From Geomonas paludis (lineage in GTDB: Bacteria > Desulfobacterota > Desulfuromonadia > Geobacterales > Geobacteraceae), in NCBI RefSeq assembly GCF_014193585.1, contig NZ_BLXY01000007.1:1-64000 (forward strand): DNA of 64,000 nucleotides, written 5' to 3'. Position numbers and translations under genes: made by a program. Shown here piece by piece: positions 28,207-35,297 of the stretch (position 1 is the first letter of the stretch; each line of letters opens with the position of its first letter). The notes beneath the pieces are model-generated. The model saw nothing but the letters and a program-made list of their open reading frames with translations. It searched no databases and had not been told where the DNA came from.

Positions 28207-29577
28207 TCAGATATTGGAGGCCGGCGTCACCACGGGTTCGGGCGCCGGGATGCTGGAGGGCTTGATGGTGAAGAGGTGGTACACGGTGATGATGACGCCG
28301 GCAAGGAAGACGAGACCGACACCGAAGGCGACCCGAAACCAGAACATCATGGTGAGGTGCGCGGTGCTGTAACCGATGTCCAGGAACCGCTCGAGATACG
28401 TCTGCAGGATCCCGGCGATGCCGAAGACGAGCCCCAGGACGAACATGCCGATGGTGGTGATCCAGAAGCCCCACTTGCCCAGCCGGTCCTGGTACTTGTT
28501 GATCCCCTTCAGGCGCGGCATGGCGAAATAGAAGATGGTCAGGTTCAGCAGGGCATAGGCGCCGAAGAAGGCGAGATGCCCGTGCGAGACGGTGATCTGG
28601 CTGCCGTGGGTGTAGTAGTTGATCGGCGGCAGCGTGTGCATGAAGCCCCAAAGTCCCGCGCCCACCAGGTGATAGATGGCGAGCCCGATGATGTAGTACC
28701 AGGTGAGCGGGTTCACGATGGGGTTTTTGCGCTCGCGCACGTGCATCCAGGTATCCACCACCATGAGCACGATGGGGAGCGGCTCCAGGGCACTGAAGAT
28801 GCCGCCCCACCAGAGCCAGTAGTCGGGGGCGCCGATCCAGTAGTAGTGATGGCCGGTGCCGACGATGCCGGTGAAGAGGAACAGGCCGGTCTCAACGTAG
28901 AGCCATTTCTCCACCACCTTCCGGTCCACCCCGGTGACCCTCATGATGATGTAGGCGACGATGGACGCCGTCACCACCTCCCAGGCCCCCTCCACCCAGA
29001 GATGGATCACCCACCACCAGTAGTAGTAATCAGTGTTCAGGTTCTGGTAGAAGGGCATGCCGAACAGGTACATGAGGGCCAGAAAGGTGACCCCTCCCAG
29101 GAGCATCCACTGCAGTGCCGTGCGCACCTCGGCTTTGATGATGGTCATGGCCACGTTGGCGATGAAGATGAGCGCGGCGACCACGATGACAAAGTCCAGA
29201 GGGAGCGGGATTTCCAGCAAGGGTTTTCCCTGGGTCCAGCCGAAGAGAAAGCCCACCACGGCCGTGACCGCCGCCCCGACGAAGAGGGCGAGCTGCAGGT
29301 AGGCGAGCTTCTCGCTGAAGAGATCCCGCGCGCACTCAGGCGGCAGGATGTAGTAGGTGCCGCCCATGAAGCCCAGCAACATCCAGGCGACCAGGAGGTT
29401 CGTGTGCAGTGCGCGGGCGGTGGAAAAGGGGAAGACGTTGACCAGGTCCTGCGGCAGCGTGAAGGCGTAGTTGATGGAGAGCCACAGCCCCATGACCACC
29501 TGCAGTATGAAGAGCACCAGGGCGAGGCGGAAGTACCACAGCGATACCCGCTGGCTTTGGTATTCGACTAGCATCAT
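28207..29577 (-). CDS. norB: Nitric oxide reductase large subunit NorB
   Basis: 456 aa, about twelve TM helices of the haem-copper superfamily. ALHTNLLVAWMLLGFMGG holds a haem b His; LWVEGAWEVV holds the NorB-type Glu and His of the FeB site; GTGHHYYWIG holds two FeB His; VSHGHLAFFGAY holds the haem His pair. The glutamates and the lack of the cross-linked Tyr motif mark it as cNOR rather than an oxidase. Paired with NorC it reduces 2 NO to N2O. GGAGGTGA precedes ATG 29577, which overlaps the norC stop. Confidence 0.93.
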   Translation of the reverse strand: MMLVEYQSQRVSLWYFRLALVLFILQVVMGLWLSINYAFTLPQDLVNVFPFSTARALHTNLLVAWMLLGFMGGTYYILPPECARDLFSEKLAYLQLALFVGAAVTAVVGFLFGWTQGKPLLEIPLPLDFVIVVAALIFIANVAMTIIKAEVRTALQWMLLGGVTFLALMYLFGMPFYQNLNTDYYYWWWVIHLWVEGAWEVVTASIVAYIIMRVTGVDRKVVEKWLYVETGLFLFTGIVGTGHHYYWIGAPDYWLWWGGIFSALEPLPIVLMVVDTWMHVRERKNPIVNPLTWYYIIGLAIYHLVGAGLWGFMHTLPPINYYTHGSQITVSHGHLAFFGAYALLNLTIFYFAMPRLKGINKYQDRLGKWGFWITTIGMFVLGLVFGIAGILQTYLERFLDIGYSTAHLTMMFWFRVAFGVGLVFLAGVIITVYHLFTIKPSSIPAPEPVVTPASNI

Positions 29578-30290
29578 TTGCTCACCTCCTTGGTCGACTT
29601 AAGGCTCAGGATGAAGTCGGCGATGATCCCCGCTGTCTGCGGGCTGACGTCCTGCGGCGGCATGGCAACCCCCGGTCGAACCGACTGAGGATTGATCATG
29701 TAATTGATGAGAGTCTGGCGGTCGTAGGTGATCCGGTTGGCGATGGTGGTGAGGTCACCGCCGACGTTGCGCCCCTGGTTTTCGAAGGTGTGGCAGCCGC
29801 CGCAGGCCTGCAGCACCAGGTGCACCTTGTCCAGCTTCTGCGGCTGGGACTCTCGCAGCTTGTAGGCCTCTACGAACTTCTCGTCCTGGGGCGGCCAGTG
29901 CCGGTTCTCGATATCGCCCACCCAGCGCAGGAAGGCGACCAGCTGTCTCGTCTCCGTCTCGCTCACGTTGAGCTGGGGCATCTTGCGGAAGGAATTTTTG
30001 TACATGACGTCGGGGTGCTGCACGATGGAGGCGATGTTGTTTTCCCCGAGCCGGTAGAACGCCTTGGTCATGTCGGGCGCGTAGTAGCCGCCAAAGCCCA
30101 GAATGGTGTGGCAGTCGTTGCAGTTGTACTTATGCCAGACCTTCTTGCCGGCAACTACTTGTTCGGTGAGCTTGTCGGTGTGGGTGAACTTGGGGGTCTG
30201 CATGTGGAAGTCGTAGGTTTGCCAGAGGAAAATCGCTGCCGAGGTGAGAGTGCCCACCCAGAAGATCAGCCGGGCTGTTTTTCCGGTCAT
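29574..30290 (-). CDS. norC: Nitric oxide reductase cytochrome c subunit NorC, di-haem
   Basis: 238 aa. N-terminal TM helix (LIFWVGTLTSAAIFLW) and the NorC domain with haem site CNDCHTILGFGGYYAPD. A second cytochrome c domain with CGGCHTFENQGRNVGGDL and the distal Met region VAMPP is fused at the C-terminus. Canonical NorC is ~150 aa with one haem. The additional domain may take electrons from a different donor. AAAAGGAGG lies 5 nt upstream of ATG 30290. It leads the norCB operon. Confidence 0.92.
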   Translation of the reverse strand: MTGKTARLIFWVGTLTSAAIFLWQTYDFHMQTPKFTHTDKLTEQVVAGKKVWHKYNCNDCHTILGFGGYYAPDMTKAFYRLGENNIASIVQHPDVMYKNSFRKMPQLNVSETETRQLVAFLRWVGDIENRHWPPQDEKFVEAYKLRESQPQKLDKVHLVLQACGGCHTFENQGRNVGGDLTTIANRITYDRQTLINYMINPQSVRPGVAMPPQDVSPQTAGIIADFILSLKSTKEVSK

Positions 30291-30354
30291 ACCGCCCTCC
30301 TTTTTGCCGTCGTTGATGAGAAAAGTTAATTTACTCTAATGATCGACAACAGGA

Positions 30355-30382
30355 AGGATACCGTCAGGAGGGGGTATGTCAA
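30355..30382 (-). promoter_or_regulatory. norCB promoter
   Basis: Minus strand: TTGACA (30382-30377), 16-bp spacer, TATCCT (30360-30355). The ~60-nt leader is AT-rich (GATCATTAGAGTAAATTAAC) and may hold an operator, but I see no clear FNR-type dyad. Confidence 0.5.
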
Positions 30383-30390
30383 CCGCACCG

Positions 30391-30437
30391 AATTAAATAA
30401 GGCCCCGAAAGGATTGTTGTCATCCGGTTTCGGAGCC
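30391..30437 (-). terminator. Possible terminator after the 29-aa peptide gene
   Basis: On the minus strand GGCTCCGAAACCGGAT (30437-30422) pairs with ATCCTTTCGGGGCC (30414-30401), followed by TTATTTAATT. The stem has a bulge and the T-run is interrupted, so it is only moderately convincing. Confidence 0.4.
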
Positions 30438-30494
30438 TTCGGCCTAGGGGCTTTTTTGGGGGGGGGACGCTAATGTGGAGCCGGCTGCAGCGCG

Positions 30495-30584
30495 TTAATC
30501 ATCCTTGCGCTGCCTGAGGGGGCAAAGCGAAACGGCCACCAGGGCCAGCCAGGAAAAGGCGAACATTGCTACTACGACGGTCAT
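30495..30584 (-). CDS. 29-aa single-helix membrane peptide in the NO-response cluster
   Basis: The short frame MTVVVAMFAFSWLALVAVSL followed by CPLRQRKDD is one hydrophobic helix with a positively charged tail. AAGGAG is 7 nt upstream of ATG 30584. It lies between norC and ric on the same strand. It resembles in style the small helper subunits of terminal oxidases, but has no sequence match I can name. A chance frame remains possible; the ribosome site and hydrophobic profile argue for a real peptide. Confidence 0.45.
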   Translation of the reverse strand: MTVVVAMFAFSWLALVAVSLCPLRQRKDD

Positions 30585-30606
30585 ACGTGGGCTCCTTGGT
30601 TCACAA

Positions 30607-30704
30607 TTCCCTCTCCCTCCGGGAGAGGGGCAGGGTGAGGGGATGCAGTTCGAGAAGCATCCCTCACCCGCCCTCCGGGCACCCTCTCCCGGAGGGAGAG
30701 GGAA
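30607..30704. repeat. Composite GC-rich palindrome (family B) between ric and the small peptide gene
   Basis: Ends TTCCCTCTCCCTCCGGGAG and its inverse CTCCCGGAGGGAGAGGGAA bracket two further inverted segments (GGGGCAGGGTGAGGG and CCCTCACCCGCCC), so the 98 bp can form one nested hairpin. It follows the ric stop by 28 bp. Confidence 0.88.
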
Positions 30705-30731
30705 CCATCGGAGCGACGGTGGTAGTGAGTG

Positions 30732-31463
30732 CTACAGCCTGGCGGCCTTCGGGAACAGGATGTTGTTTTCGAGGTGGACATGTTTGTGCAGATCGTCCTC
30801 GAACTCTTTCAGTTTCTGATAGGTGACCATGAAGGTGTTGCAGGCGTCGGCGGGCACGGCGTAGTTCTTGGAGAGCCGGCGGATCTCGTGCACCGCGGCG
30901 CCGACCTCGTCATGCTCGTGGCCCAGTTCCGCGAGGACTGCCTTCAGCTTCCTGATCTCTTCAGGGTTGGGAGCTCCACCTTCCTTTTTCAGTTCAGTGA
31001 GCTTCCTGATGGCCGGGAACAACTGCCCTTCCTCGTTTTCCAGGTGCTGCATCAGGTCGGCCGCCACCTTTTCAAAGATTTCGGCGATCTGCACCACCTC
31101 GGGGTGGTTGGGGCCGTGCACCTGCGCGATCTTGTTGGCATAGGCGGTAATGGTCGGGACGCTCTCCTTCAGGTAGCCGTGGTGCGCGTTGACGATGTAG
31201 TCGGCCAGGAAGGGGAGTTCCCAGGCGTCGTAGTTCTGGCTGCGCTCCAGCGGGCGGGCCGAGGTCTCTTCCAGGTCGCGCTGCAGCGTTGCAAGGTCAA
31301 TCCCTCTTTCGCGACAGGCCTGCGCAAGCGGCAAGTTGCCGCCGCAGCAGAAGTCGATGCCGTATTTTTCAAAGACCTGGGCGGTGCGAAAATCCCTTGC
31401 GACCACCGAGCCTACCGTTTCCACGTTGGTTTTCTCTGCAGGTTCCGGAGTTGTTTTTTCCAT
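30732..31463 (-). CDS. ric: Iron-sulfur cluster repair di-iron protein RIC (ScdA/YtfE)
   Basis: 243 aa. The N-terminal ScdA_N domain (ETVGSVVARDFRTAQVFEKYG in part, then IDFCCGG) is followed by a hemerythrin-like four-helix domain whose iron ligands appear as YIVNAHHGYL, MQHLENEE, ELGHEHDEVG and HKHVHLENNILFP. It repairs Fe-S centres damaged by NO or oxidants, in the cytoplasm. A candidate class II FNR/CRP-type promoter lies 80-120 bp upstream, consistent with anaerobic or NO control. Confidence 0.93.
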   Translation of the reverse strand: MEKTTPEPAEKTNVETVGSVVARDFRTAQVFEKYGIDFCCGGNLPLAQACRERGIDLATLQRDLEETSARPLERSQNYDAWELPFLADYIVNAHHGYLKESVPTITAYANKIAQVHGPNHPEVVQIAEIFEKVAADLMQHLENEEGQLFPAIRKLTELKKEGGAPNPEEIRKLKAVLAELGHEHDEVGAAVHEIRRLSKNYAVPADACNTFMVTYQKLKEFEDDLHKHVHLENNILFPKAARL

Positions 31464-31542
31464 GGTGTCGCTCCCTTGGCGGCTCTTGTCGGAAGAGCGG
31501 CCGGTTCAGACGTTGCGGGGCGTTTTGTGCCCCTTTGAGCCC

Positions 31543-31583
31543 ATGGTAGCACTATCGGGAGTTTAGCGTATGATCCAGATCAA
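31543..31583 (-). promoter_or_regulatory. FNR/CRP-family box and -10 element upstream of ric
   Basis: On the minus strand TTGATCTGGATCAT (31583-31570) matches TTGATnnnnATCAA in 9 of 10 fixed bases. Twenty-one bases further is TACCAT (31548-31543) as -10, the spacing expected when the box is centred near -41.5. Which CRP/FNR protein binds cannot be told from sequence. Confidence 0.65.
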
Positions 31584-31655
31584 AAAGTGAGAGGTTATGC
31601 GGGGTGGGTGCGCGAGCGCCGGATTGCCGGCGCTGCCGCGGAAAGGGAGCGCCGG

Positions 31656-32075
31656 TCAGATCCCGGGGGGGACTGCCGAGTTGATGACGAAGCGGCCGAT
31701 GGCGCGGTCCATGGTGGAGATATGGTCGATGAGCCAGCTGGTGATGAAGGTGGTCATGGTGTTGACCACGCCCTGGGTGAGTCCCTCCGCCTTCAGGCGC
31801 TCTTTGAGTTGGTTGATCTGGTCGATGAAGGCGAGGTGTTTTTCGCGGTGCGCCGCGTAATCCGGGAAGCGGACCTGCTGCATCAGCTTCTCCTCTTCCT
31901 TGAAGTGCGTGACGGCGTACGCTTCCAGGAACCAGAACATGCGCATGATCTCGTCCGTATCCTGGTTGGACTGGTAGGCGTTGACGAAGGCGTTGAATTT
32001 GTCGAAAAGAAGCTTGTGTTGAACGTCGATCTCCAGCATCCCGATGCTGAGATCGTCTCTCCACTGGACCAGCAT
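31656..32075 (-). CDS. Bacteriohemerythrin
   Basis: 139 aa from ATG 32075 (AGGAGG 6 nt upstream; ATG 32081 touches that site). The seven-ligand pattern of hemerythrin is visible: EIDVQHKLLFDKFN, EAYAVTHFKEEEKLM, DYAAHREKHLAFI and WLIDHISTMD. It binds O2 (possibly NO) at a di-iron centre; single-domain forms are thought to store or deliver oxygen. It has its own promoter at 32105-32133. Position next to ric and nor suggests an O2/NO stress unit. Confidence 0.92.
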   Translation of the reverse strand: MLVQWRDDLSIGMLEIDVQHKLLFDKFNAFVNAYQSNQDTDEIMRMFWFLEAYAVTHFKEEEKLMQQVRFPDYAAHREKHLAFIDQINQLKERLKAEGLTQGVVNTMTTFITSWLIDHISTMDRAIGRFVINSAVPPGI

Positions 32076-32104
32076 GTTCATCCTCCTGAGACAGTTGAGG
32101 GTTT

Positions 32105-32133
32105 TTTATACATCCTATGTATGGCTTAATCAA
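32105..32133 (-). promoter_or_regulatory. Hemerythrin promoter
   Basis: Minus strand: TTGATT (32133-32128), exact 17-bp spacer, TATAAA (32110-32105), 30 bp before the ATG, so the leader is about 22 nt and mostly ribosome site. Confidence 0.7.
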
Positions 32134-32206
32134 TCTCTTTAATGTTGAGGATGGAAGGGCAGCCGACGGGGCTCCTTCCAGTTCAGCCACCTTCCCCAAG
32201 CACGAG

Positions 32207-32236
32207 GGGGACAGGCACCTGGCGGAGCCAGTCCCC
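32207..32236. repeat. Dispersed palindrome family A, copy 8
   Basis: Arms GGGGACAGGC / GCCAGTCCCC around ACCTGGCGGA, identical to copy 6. It lies between the divergent hemerythrin and deacetylase-like genes. The rest of the 328-bp gap holds the hemerythrin promoter and nothing else I recognise. Confidence 0.9.
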
Positions 32237-32403
32237 TTTTCCCCCCTTTCTCTGTCACTCCCTTTTTGCAAAGTAATTGCAATGTCGCAGCGCATCATGC
32301 TATCTCACATTAAAACGTGCCGGCCGGCTGAAAGAGCCGGCACTGATGTCTTGGGGCGGTCGCGGCAATGCCATCTCGCGGCGACGTCCCGGTGGAGGTA
32401 GTT

Positions 32404-33357
32404 TTGGCAAGAAAAGGCAAGGCGGTAAACAGGCGCAAGCCTGCCCCCGGCGGCGGTGGACGCAAGCCGCTCATGGCACTACTGATTGTCGCGGTACTGA
32501 TTGCTGCCGCGTTTTTCCTTCTGGAGCAGTTCAAGAAACCTGCTCCCCCCGCTCAACCTGCGCCGAAGGTGGCGACCGGCGCCACCAGGCACCAGCCGAT
32601 GCCGGAGAGGCCGGCCCCGGTGCAGCAGCAGCTTTCCACCGCCCAGGCTCCGGCCGCCAAGCCGCATCCGGCAGCTCTGCCCAAGGCAACAGGTCCCGGC
32701 CGTCTCGCCATCATCATCGACGACATGGGAACCAGCATGCAGGAGTTGAAGACGCTGCAGTCGATCGGGCAGCCGCTCACGTATTCCGTCATCCCGAGCC
32801 TGGCCCATGCCAAGCAGGTGGCCGAAGGGGCGCATGCCGCCGGGGCCGAGGTGATGGTGCACATGCCGATGGAACCGGAGGGGTATCCGAAGCAGAAGAT
32901 GGAGTCGATAGGGGTGCTGGTCGCCATGGACGACGGCGAGATAGCGAGCCGGATCAGGAGTTATTTCGCCACGGTCCCCCATGCCGTCGGCGCCAACAAC
33001 CACATGGGATCGCGCTTCACCCAGGACGCGGGCAAGATGAAGGTGGTGCTGCAGATATTGAAGGAGAAGGGGCTTTTCTTCGTGGACAGCAAGACCTCGC
33101 CGGCCTCGGTCGGTTACCGGGAGGCGAAGGCGCTGGGGATGAAGAGTGCGGCGCGCCAGGTGTTTTTGGACAACGTGCAGGATGAAAGTGCCATCGGCAA
33201 GCAGTTGGCGCAGGCCGCCGCCGTAGCAAGAAAAAAGGGTGCGGCGATAGCAATCTGTCATCCGCACCCTGCAACCATGCGAGCCCTGAAGCTCTATATG
33301 CCCGAGCTGGCCAAAAGCGGCATCACCTTTGTCCATGCGTCGGAACTGACAAACTAG
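32404..33357 (+). CDS. Divergent polysaccharide deacetylase family protein (YibQ-like)
   Basis: 317 aa from TTG 32404, chosen because GGAGG ends 5 nt upstream; an upstream ATG at 32368 has no ribosome site. Short basic N-terminus, one TM helix (MALLIVAVLIAAAFFLL), Pro/Ala-rich linker, then the conserved domain beginning GRLAIIIDDMGTS, with PLTYSVIPSLAHA, MVHMPMEPEGYP, GANNHMGSRFT and AICHPHPAT. This is the DUF610/YibQ-type family with a NodB-like fold and Asp/His residues suggesting a hydrolase; acts in the periplasm on an unknown glycan. It converges with the ParA-like gene across a heptamer cassette. Confidence 0.87.
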   Translation: MARKGKAVNRRKPAPGGGGRKPLMALLIVAVLIAAAFFLLEQFKKPAPPAQPAPKVATGATRHQPMPERPAPVQQQLSTAQAPAAKPHPAALPKATGPGRLAIIIDDMGTSMQELKTLQSIGQPLTYSVIPSLAHAKQVAEGAHAAGAEVMVHMPMEPEGYPKQKMESIGVLVAMDDGEIASRIRSYFATVPHAVGANNHMGSRFTQDAGKMKVVLQILKEKGLFFVDSKTSPASVGYREAKALGMKSAARQVFLDNVQDESAIGKQLAQAAAVARKKGAAIAICHPHPATMRALKLYMPELAKSGITFVHASELTN

Positions 33358-33362
33358 AAGCC

Positions 33363-33503
33363 GTTCAACGTTCGACGTTCAATGTTCGAGTGACTGCAGC
33401 GCCTTCGGTTCACCTTTATTGCTACGGCACCTGGAACGTGCAGTAGCGAGGTGGTGCTCGAAGAGGAAAACCTCCGTCGAACGTTGAACGTTGAACCTTG
33501 AAC
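33363..33503. repeat. Heptamer-bounded cassette 1
   Basis: Left array of four 7-bp units at 33363-33390 (GTTCAAC, GTTCGAC, GTTCAAT, GTTCGAG) and right array of four inverse units at 33476-33503 (GTCGAAC, GTTGAAC, GTTGAAC, CTTGAAC) enclose 85 bp. The arrays are inverted relative to each other. It lies between convergent genes. Confidence 0.88.
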
Positions 33504-33516
33504 CGTTTCTGCCTCT

Positions 33517-34881
33517 CTAAAGCTGTGCCGCGATCCTCTTCTTGAGCTTGGCCACTTCCCGGTACTTGTCGTCCACCAGGATGGAGGCGGGGTTGTCGCC
33601 GTTCACGGGGTGAACCATCAGGAAGGCGTCGCGCAGCTGGCCTTCATACCCGGCCAGGGTCTCGGTCATGATCCCGGAGAAGCCGTCGCGCTCGGGAGCG
33701 CGGGCCAGCGGGTACTTCTTCTTCAACAATTCGCTTCCGGCCAGGTCGAAACGGTGGAAGTCGATGCTGCCGGCCTCGTCGCCGACGCCCGGGTTCAGCA
33801 CGAACACCGACTCCAGCGCGGTCTGGTGGATCATCTGCCTGGTCGGGTCGTCCTGCGGCAACTGGCGCTCGATCTTGAAGATGGTCGACACCAGGAAGCC
33901 GGTAAAGCAATCGGCTTCCATGTAGCCGCTGGCGGCGCCGTCGGAGCTCTCGCAGTAGTAGGAAACCTGCGACTCCTGGCTCAACTCCTTCCCGCACACC
34001 AGGCACTGGCTCTTCAGCCCGGAAAGCCTGCCGAAGTATTCCTCTTTCTTTCTCTTGTTCTCCTCGTGCTGCCACTTGTCGTAGAGCATGGCCCGCGGCT
34101 CTTCGGTCTCGTAGAACTCGTTGAGGCAGGTCTGCCCCAGCGCCGCGAACTGGCCGTAGACGTCGGTGCCGCGCCCGTGGGTGAGGATCGGGTAGATCTT
34201 CCCTTCGGGGTTGGTGTTGAGGCTCTCCACCTTGGGGCTCTTGGAGATGAATATGTCGGAGCAGCGGAAACCGCGGTTGATGGCGAACGCCTTCAGGAGC
34301 GTCTTCTGGTCCTTGAACATCCCTTCGAACTTGATCCTCTCGTCGATGAGGCAGGGGATGAGCGACAGGCTCTTTCTGTCCAGTCCTCTCTTGTCGAACA
34401 GTTCGAAGATGTTGCGGCAGTTGTCCATGCTGGCCATGTCCTTGATGGGGACCAGCACCCGGTCCGCGGCGTAGAGCGCGTTCTGGGTCATCACGTCGAG
34501 GTCCGGGCGGGTGTCGACGATCAGGATGCCCGGGATCTCTGACATCGCCAGCAGCCGCGCCAGCACCATAGGCCCCTTGAGCGAGCCGCGCAGTTCCGGA
34601 AGGGTGGTGGAGGAGGGGATGTAGTTGACCCCGTATTGCCCGGTGTGCAGCAGGTCGCGCCCGCGGGTCTCCAGCAGGAGGTCGGCCACGGTGCCGTTCA
34701 GTTTCTGCCCCTTGATGGAGAACATCTTGTCGATGGTGAAGTGGTTGTCGAAGGAGAAGATCGACACCGGCAGATTTTCGTCCAGGGCCTTCAGGAAGAT
34801 GGCGAGGTTAGTGGCGAGAGTCGTCTTGCCGACGCCCCCCTTTTCCGAGGAAACAGTTATTACATAAGGGTAATTTTTCAT
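33517..34881 (-). CDS. Orphan ParA/MinD-like ATPase with C-terminal Cys-containing domain
   Basis: 454 aa. Deviant Walker A SEKGGVGKTTLATNLA, Walker B-like ILIVDTRPDLDV and VLVPIKDMASMDNC are ParA/MinD-superfamily features (residues ~1-240). The remaining ~200 residues do not match a domain I know; they contain CLVCGKELSQESQVSYYC (paired Cys that could bind zinc) and end in a basic helix. No parB, parS array or minC/minE is near, so it is not a standard partition or division locus. ATG 34881 lacks a ribosome site and coincides with the predicted transcript start, so the mRNA may be leaderless. ATG 34890 lies inside the -10 box. Confidence 0.78.
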   Translation of the reverse strand: MKNYPYVITVSSEKGGVGKTTLATNLAIFLKALDENLPVSIFSFDNHFTIDKMFSIKGQKLNGTVADLLLETRGRDLLHTGQYGVNYIPSSTTLPELRGSLKGPMVLARLLAMSEIPGILIVDTRPDLDVMTQNALYAADRVLVPIKDMASMDNCRNIFELFDKRGLDRKSLSLIPCLIDERIKFEGMFKDQKTLLKAFAINRGFRCSDIFISKSPKVESLNTNPEGKIYPILTHGRGTDVYGQFAALGQTCLNEFYETEEPRAMLYDKWQHEENKRKKEEYFGRLSGLKSQCLVCGKELSQESQVSYYCESSDGAASGYMEADCFTGFLVSTIFKIERQLPQDDPTRQMIHQTALESVFVLNPGVGDEAGSIDFHRFDLAGSELLKKKYPLARAPERDGFSGIMTETLAGYEGQLRDAFLMVHPVNGDNPASILVDDKYREVAKLKKRIAAQL

Positions 34882-34888
34882 GGCGCGC

Positions 34889-34918
34889 ATACTAACATCG
34901 ACACGGCCGGACGGTCAA
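34889..34918 (-). promoter_or_regulatory. Promoter of the ParA-like gene (leaderless type)
   Basis: Minus strand: TTGACC (34918-34913), 18-bp spacer, TAGTAT (34894-34889), then GCGCGCC directly before ATG 34881. The inferred +1 falls at or within 1-2 nt of the ATG. Confidence 0.55.
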
Positions 34919-34987
34919 CCCGTTTGACAGTGGGCGAGGGGGAGCGAAGGCGGAGGGAGAGAGTGGGAGAGGGGGACAGTGGGAGAG

Positions 34988-35016
34988 GGGGACAGGCACC
35001 TGCGGAGCCAGTCCCC
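34988..35016. repeat. Dispersed palindrome family A, copy 9
   Basis: Arms GGGGACAGGC / GCCAGTCCCC around ACCTGCGGA. Confidence 0.9.
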
Positions 35017-35024
35017 TTTGATCT

Positions 35025-35050
35025 CGTTCCCAAGGTCCACCTTGGGAACG
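35025..35050. repeat. Perfect palindrome, family C
   Basis: Arms CGTTCCCAAGGT and ACCTTGGGAACG with CC between; the inner bases differ from the copy at 25173 but are compensated on both arms. Confidence 0.93.
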
Positions 35051-35111
35051 CAAAGCCTCTCGGAAGCTCCGACTTCTTTCGGATGCAAAGCTGGAGCTTT
35101 GCGCCATATGG

Positions 35112-35137
35112 GGTTCCCAAGCTGGAGCTTGGGAACC
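35112..35137. repeat. Perfect palindrome, family C
   Basis: Arms GGTTCCCAAGCT and AGCTTGGGAACC with GG between; same arms as the copy at 25173. Confidence 0.93.
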
Positions 35138-35201
35138 AGGAAATACCAACAGCATTCGCTAATACAGCCTTTGACAATGGGAAGGGGGCGAAGTCGTAGA
35201 G

Positions 35202-35230
35202 GGGGACAGGCACCTGCGGAGCCAGTCCCC
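35202..35230. repeat. Dispersed palindrome family A, copy 10
   Basis: Same 29-bp sequence as copy 9 (arms GGGGACAGGC / GCCAGTCCCC), 214 bp downstream in the same orientation. Confidence 0.9.
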
Positions 35231-35250
35231 TTGCTGGGTGGTCAAGGCGT

Positions 35251-35280
35251 TTGACAGTGGCGAGCGCCACGTGCTAGAAA
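35251..35280 (+). promoter_or_regulatory. Promoter of the xseA operon
   Basis: TTGACA (35251-35256), 18-bp spacer containing GTGGCGAGCGCCAC (a perfect 6-bp inverted repeat), TAGAAA (35275-35280). The start codon at 35403 is ~115 nt downstream, so the leader includes the whole GC-rich palindrome at 35298-35389. Confidence 0.5.
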
Positions 35281-35297
35281 AACTCCACAGTTATTTT

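Larger units (their letters stand above)
34913..35264. repeat. Palindrome cluster flanked by a ~25-bp direct repeat
   Basis: GGTCAA-NN-CGTTTGACAGTGG-(G)-CGAG occurs at 34913-34938 and again at 35240-35264 in the same orientation. Between them are two family A hairpins, two family C palindromes and a GCAAAGCT-GG-AGCTTTGC palindrome (35085-35102). A third, weaker TTTGACAATGGG is at 35170-35181. No gene is present. The layout looks like an accumulation of elements inside a once-compact divergent promoter region. Confidence 0.75.

Noticed and set aside
33363-33503. Heptamer arrays as a CRISPR array
   Set aside because: Units are 7 bp in direct tandem with no spacers, and the two sides are inverted; no cas genes are present.
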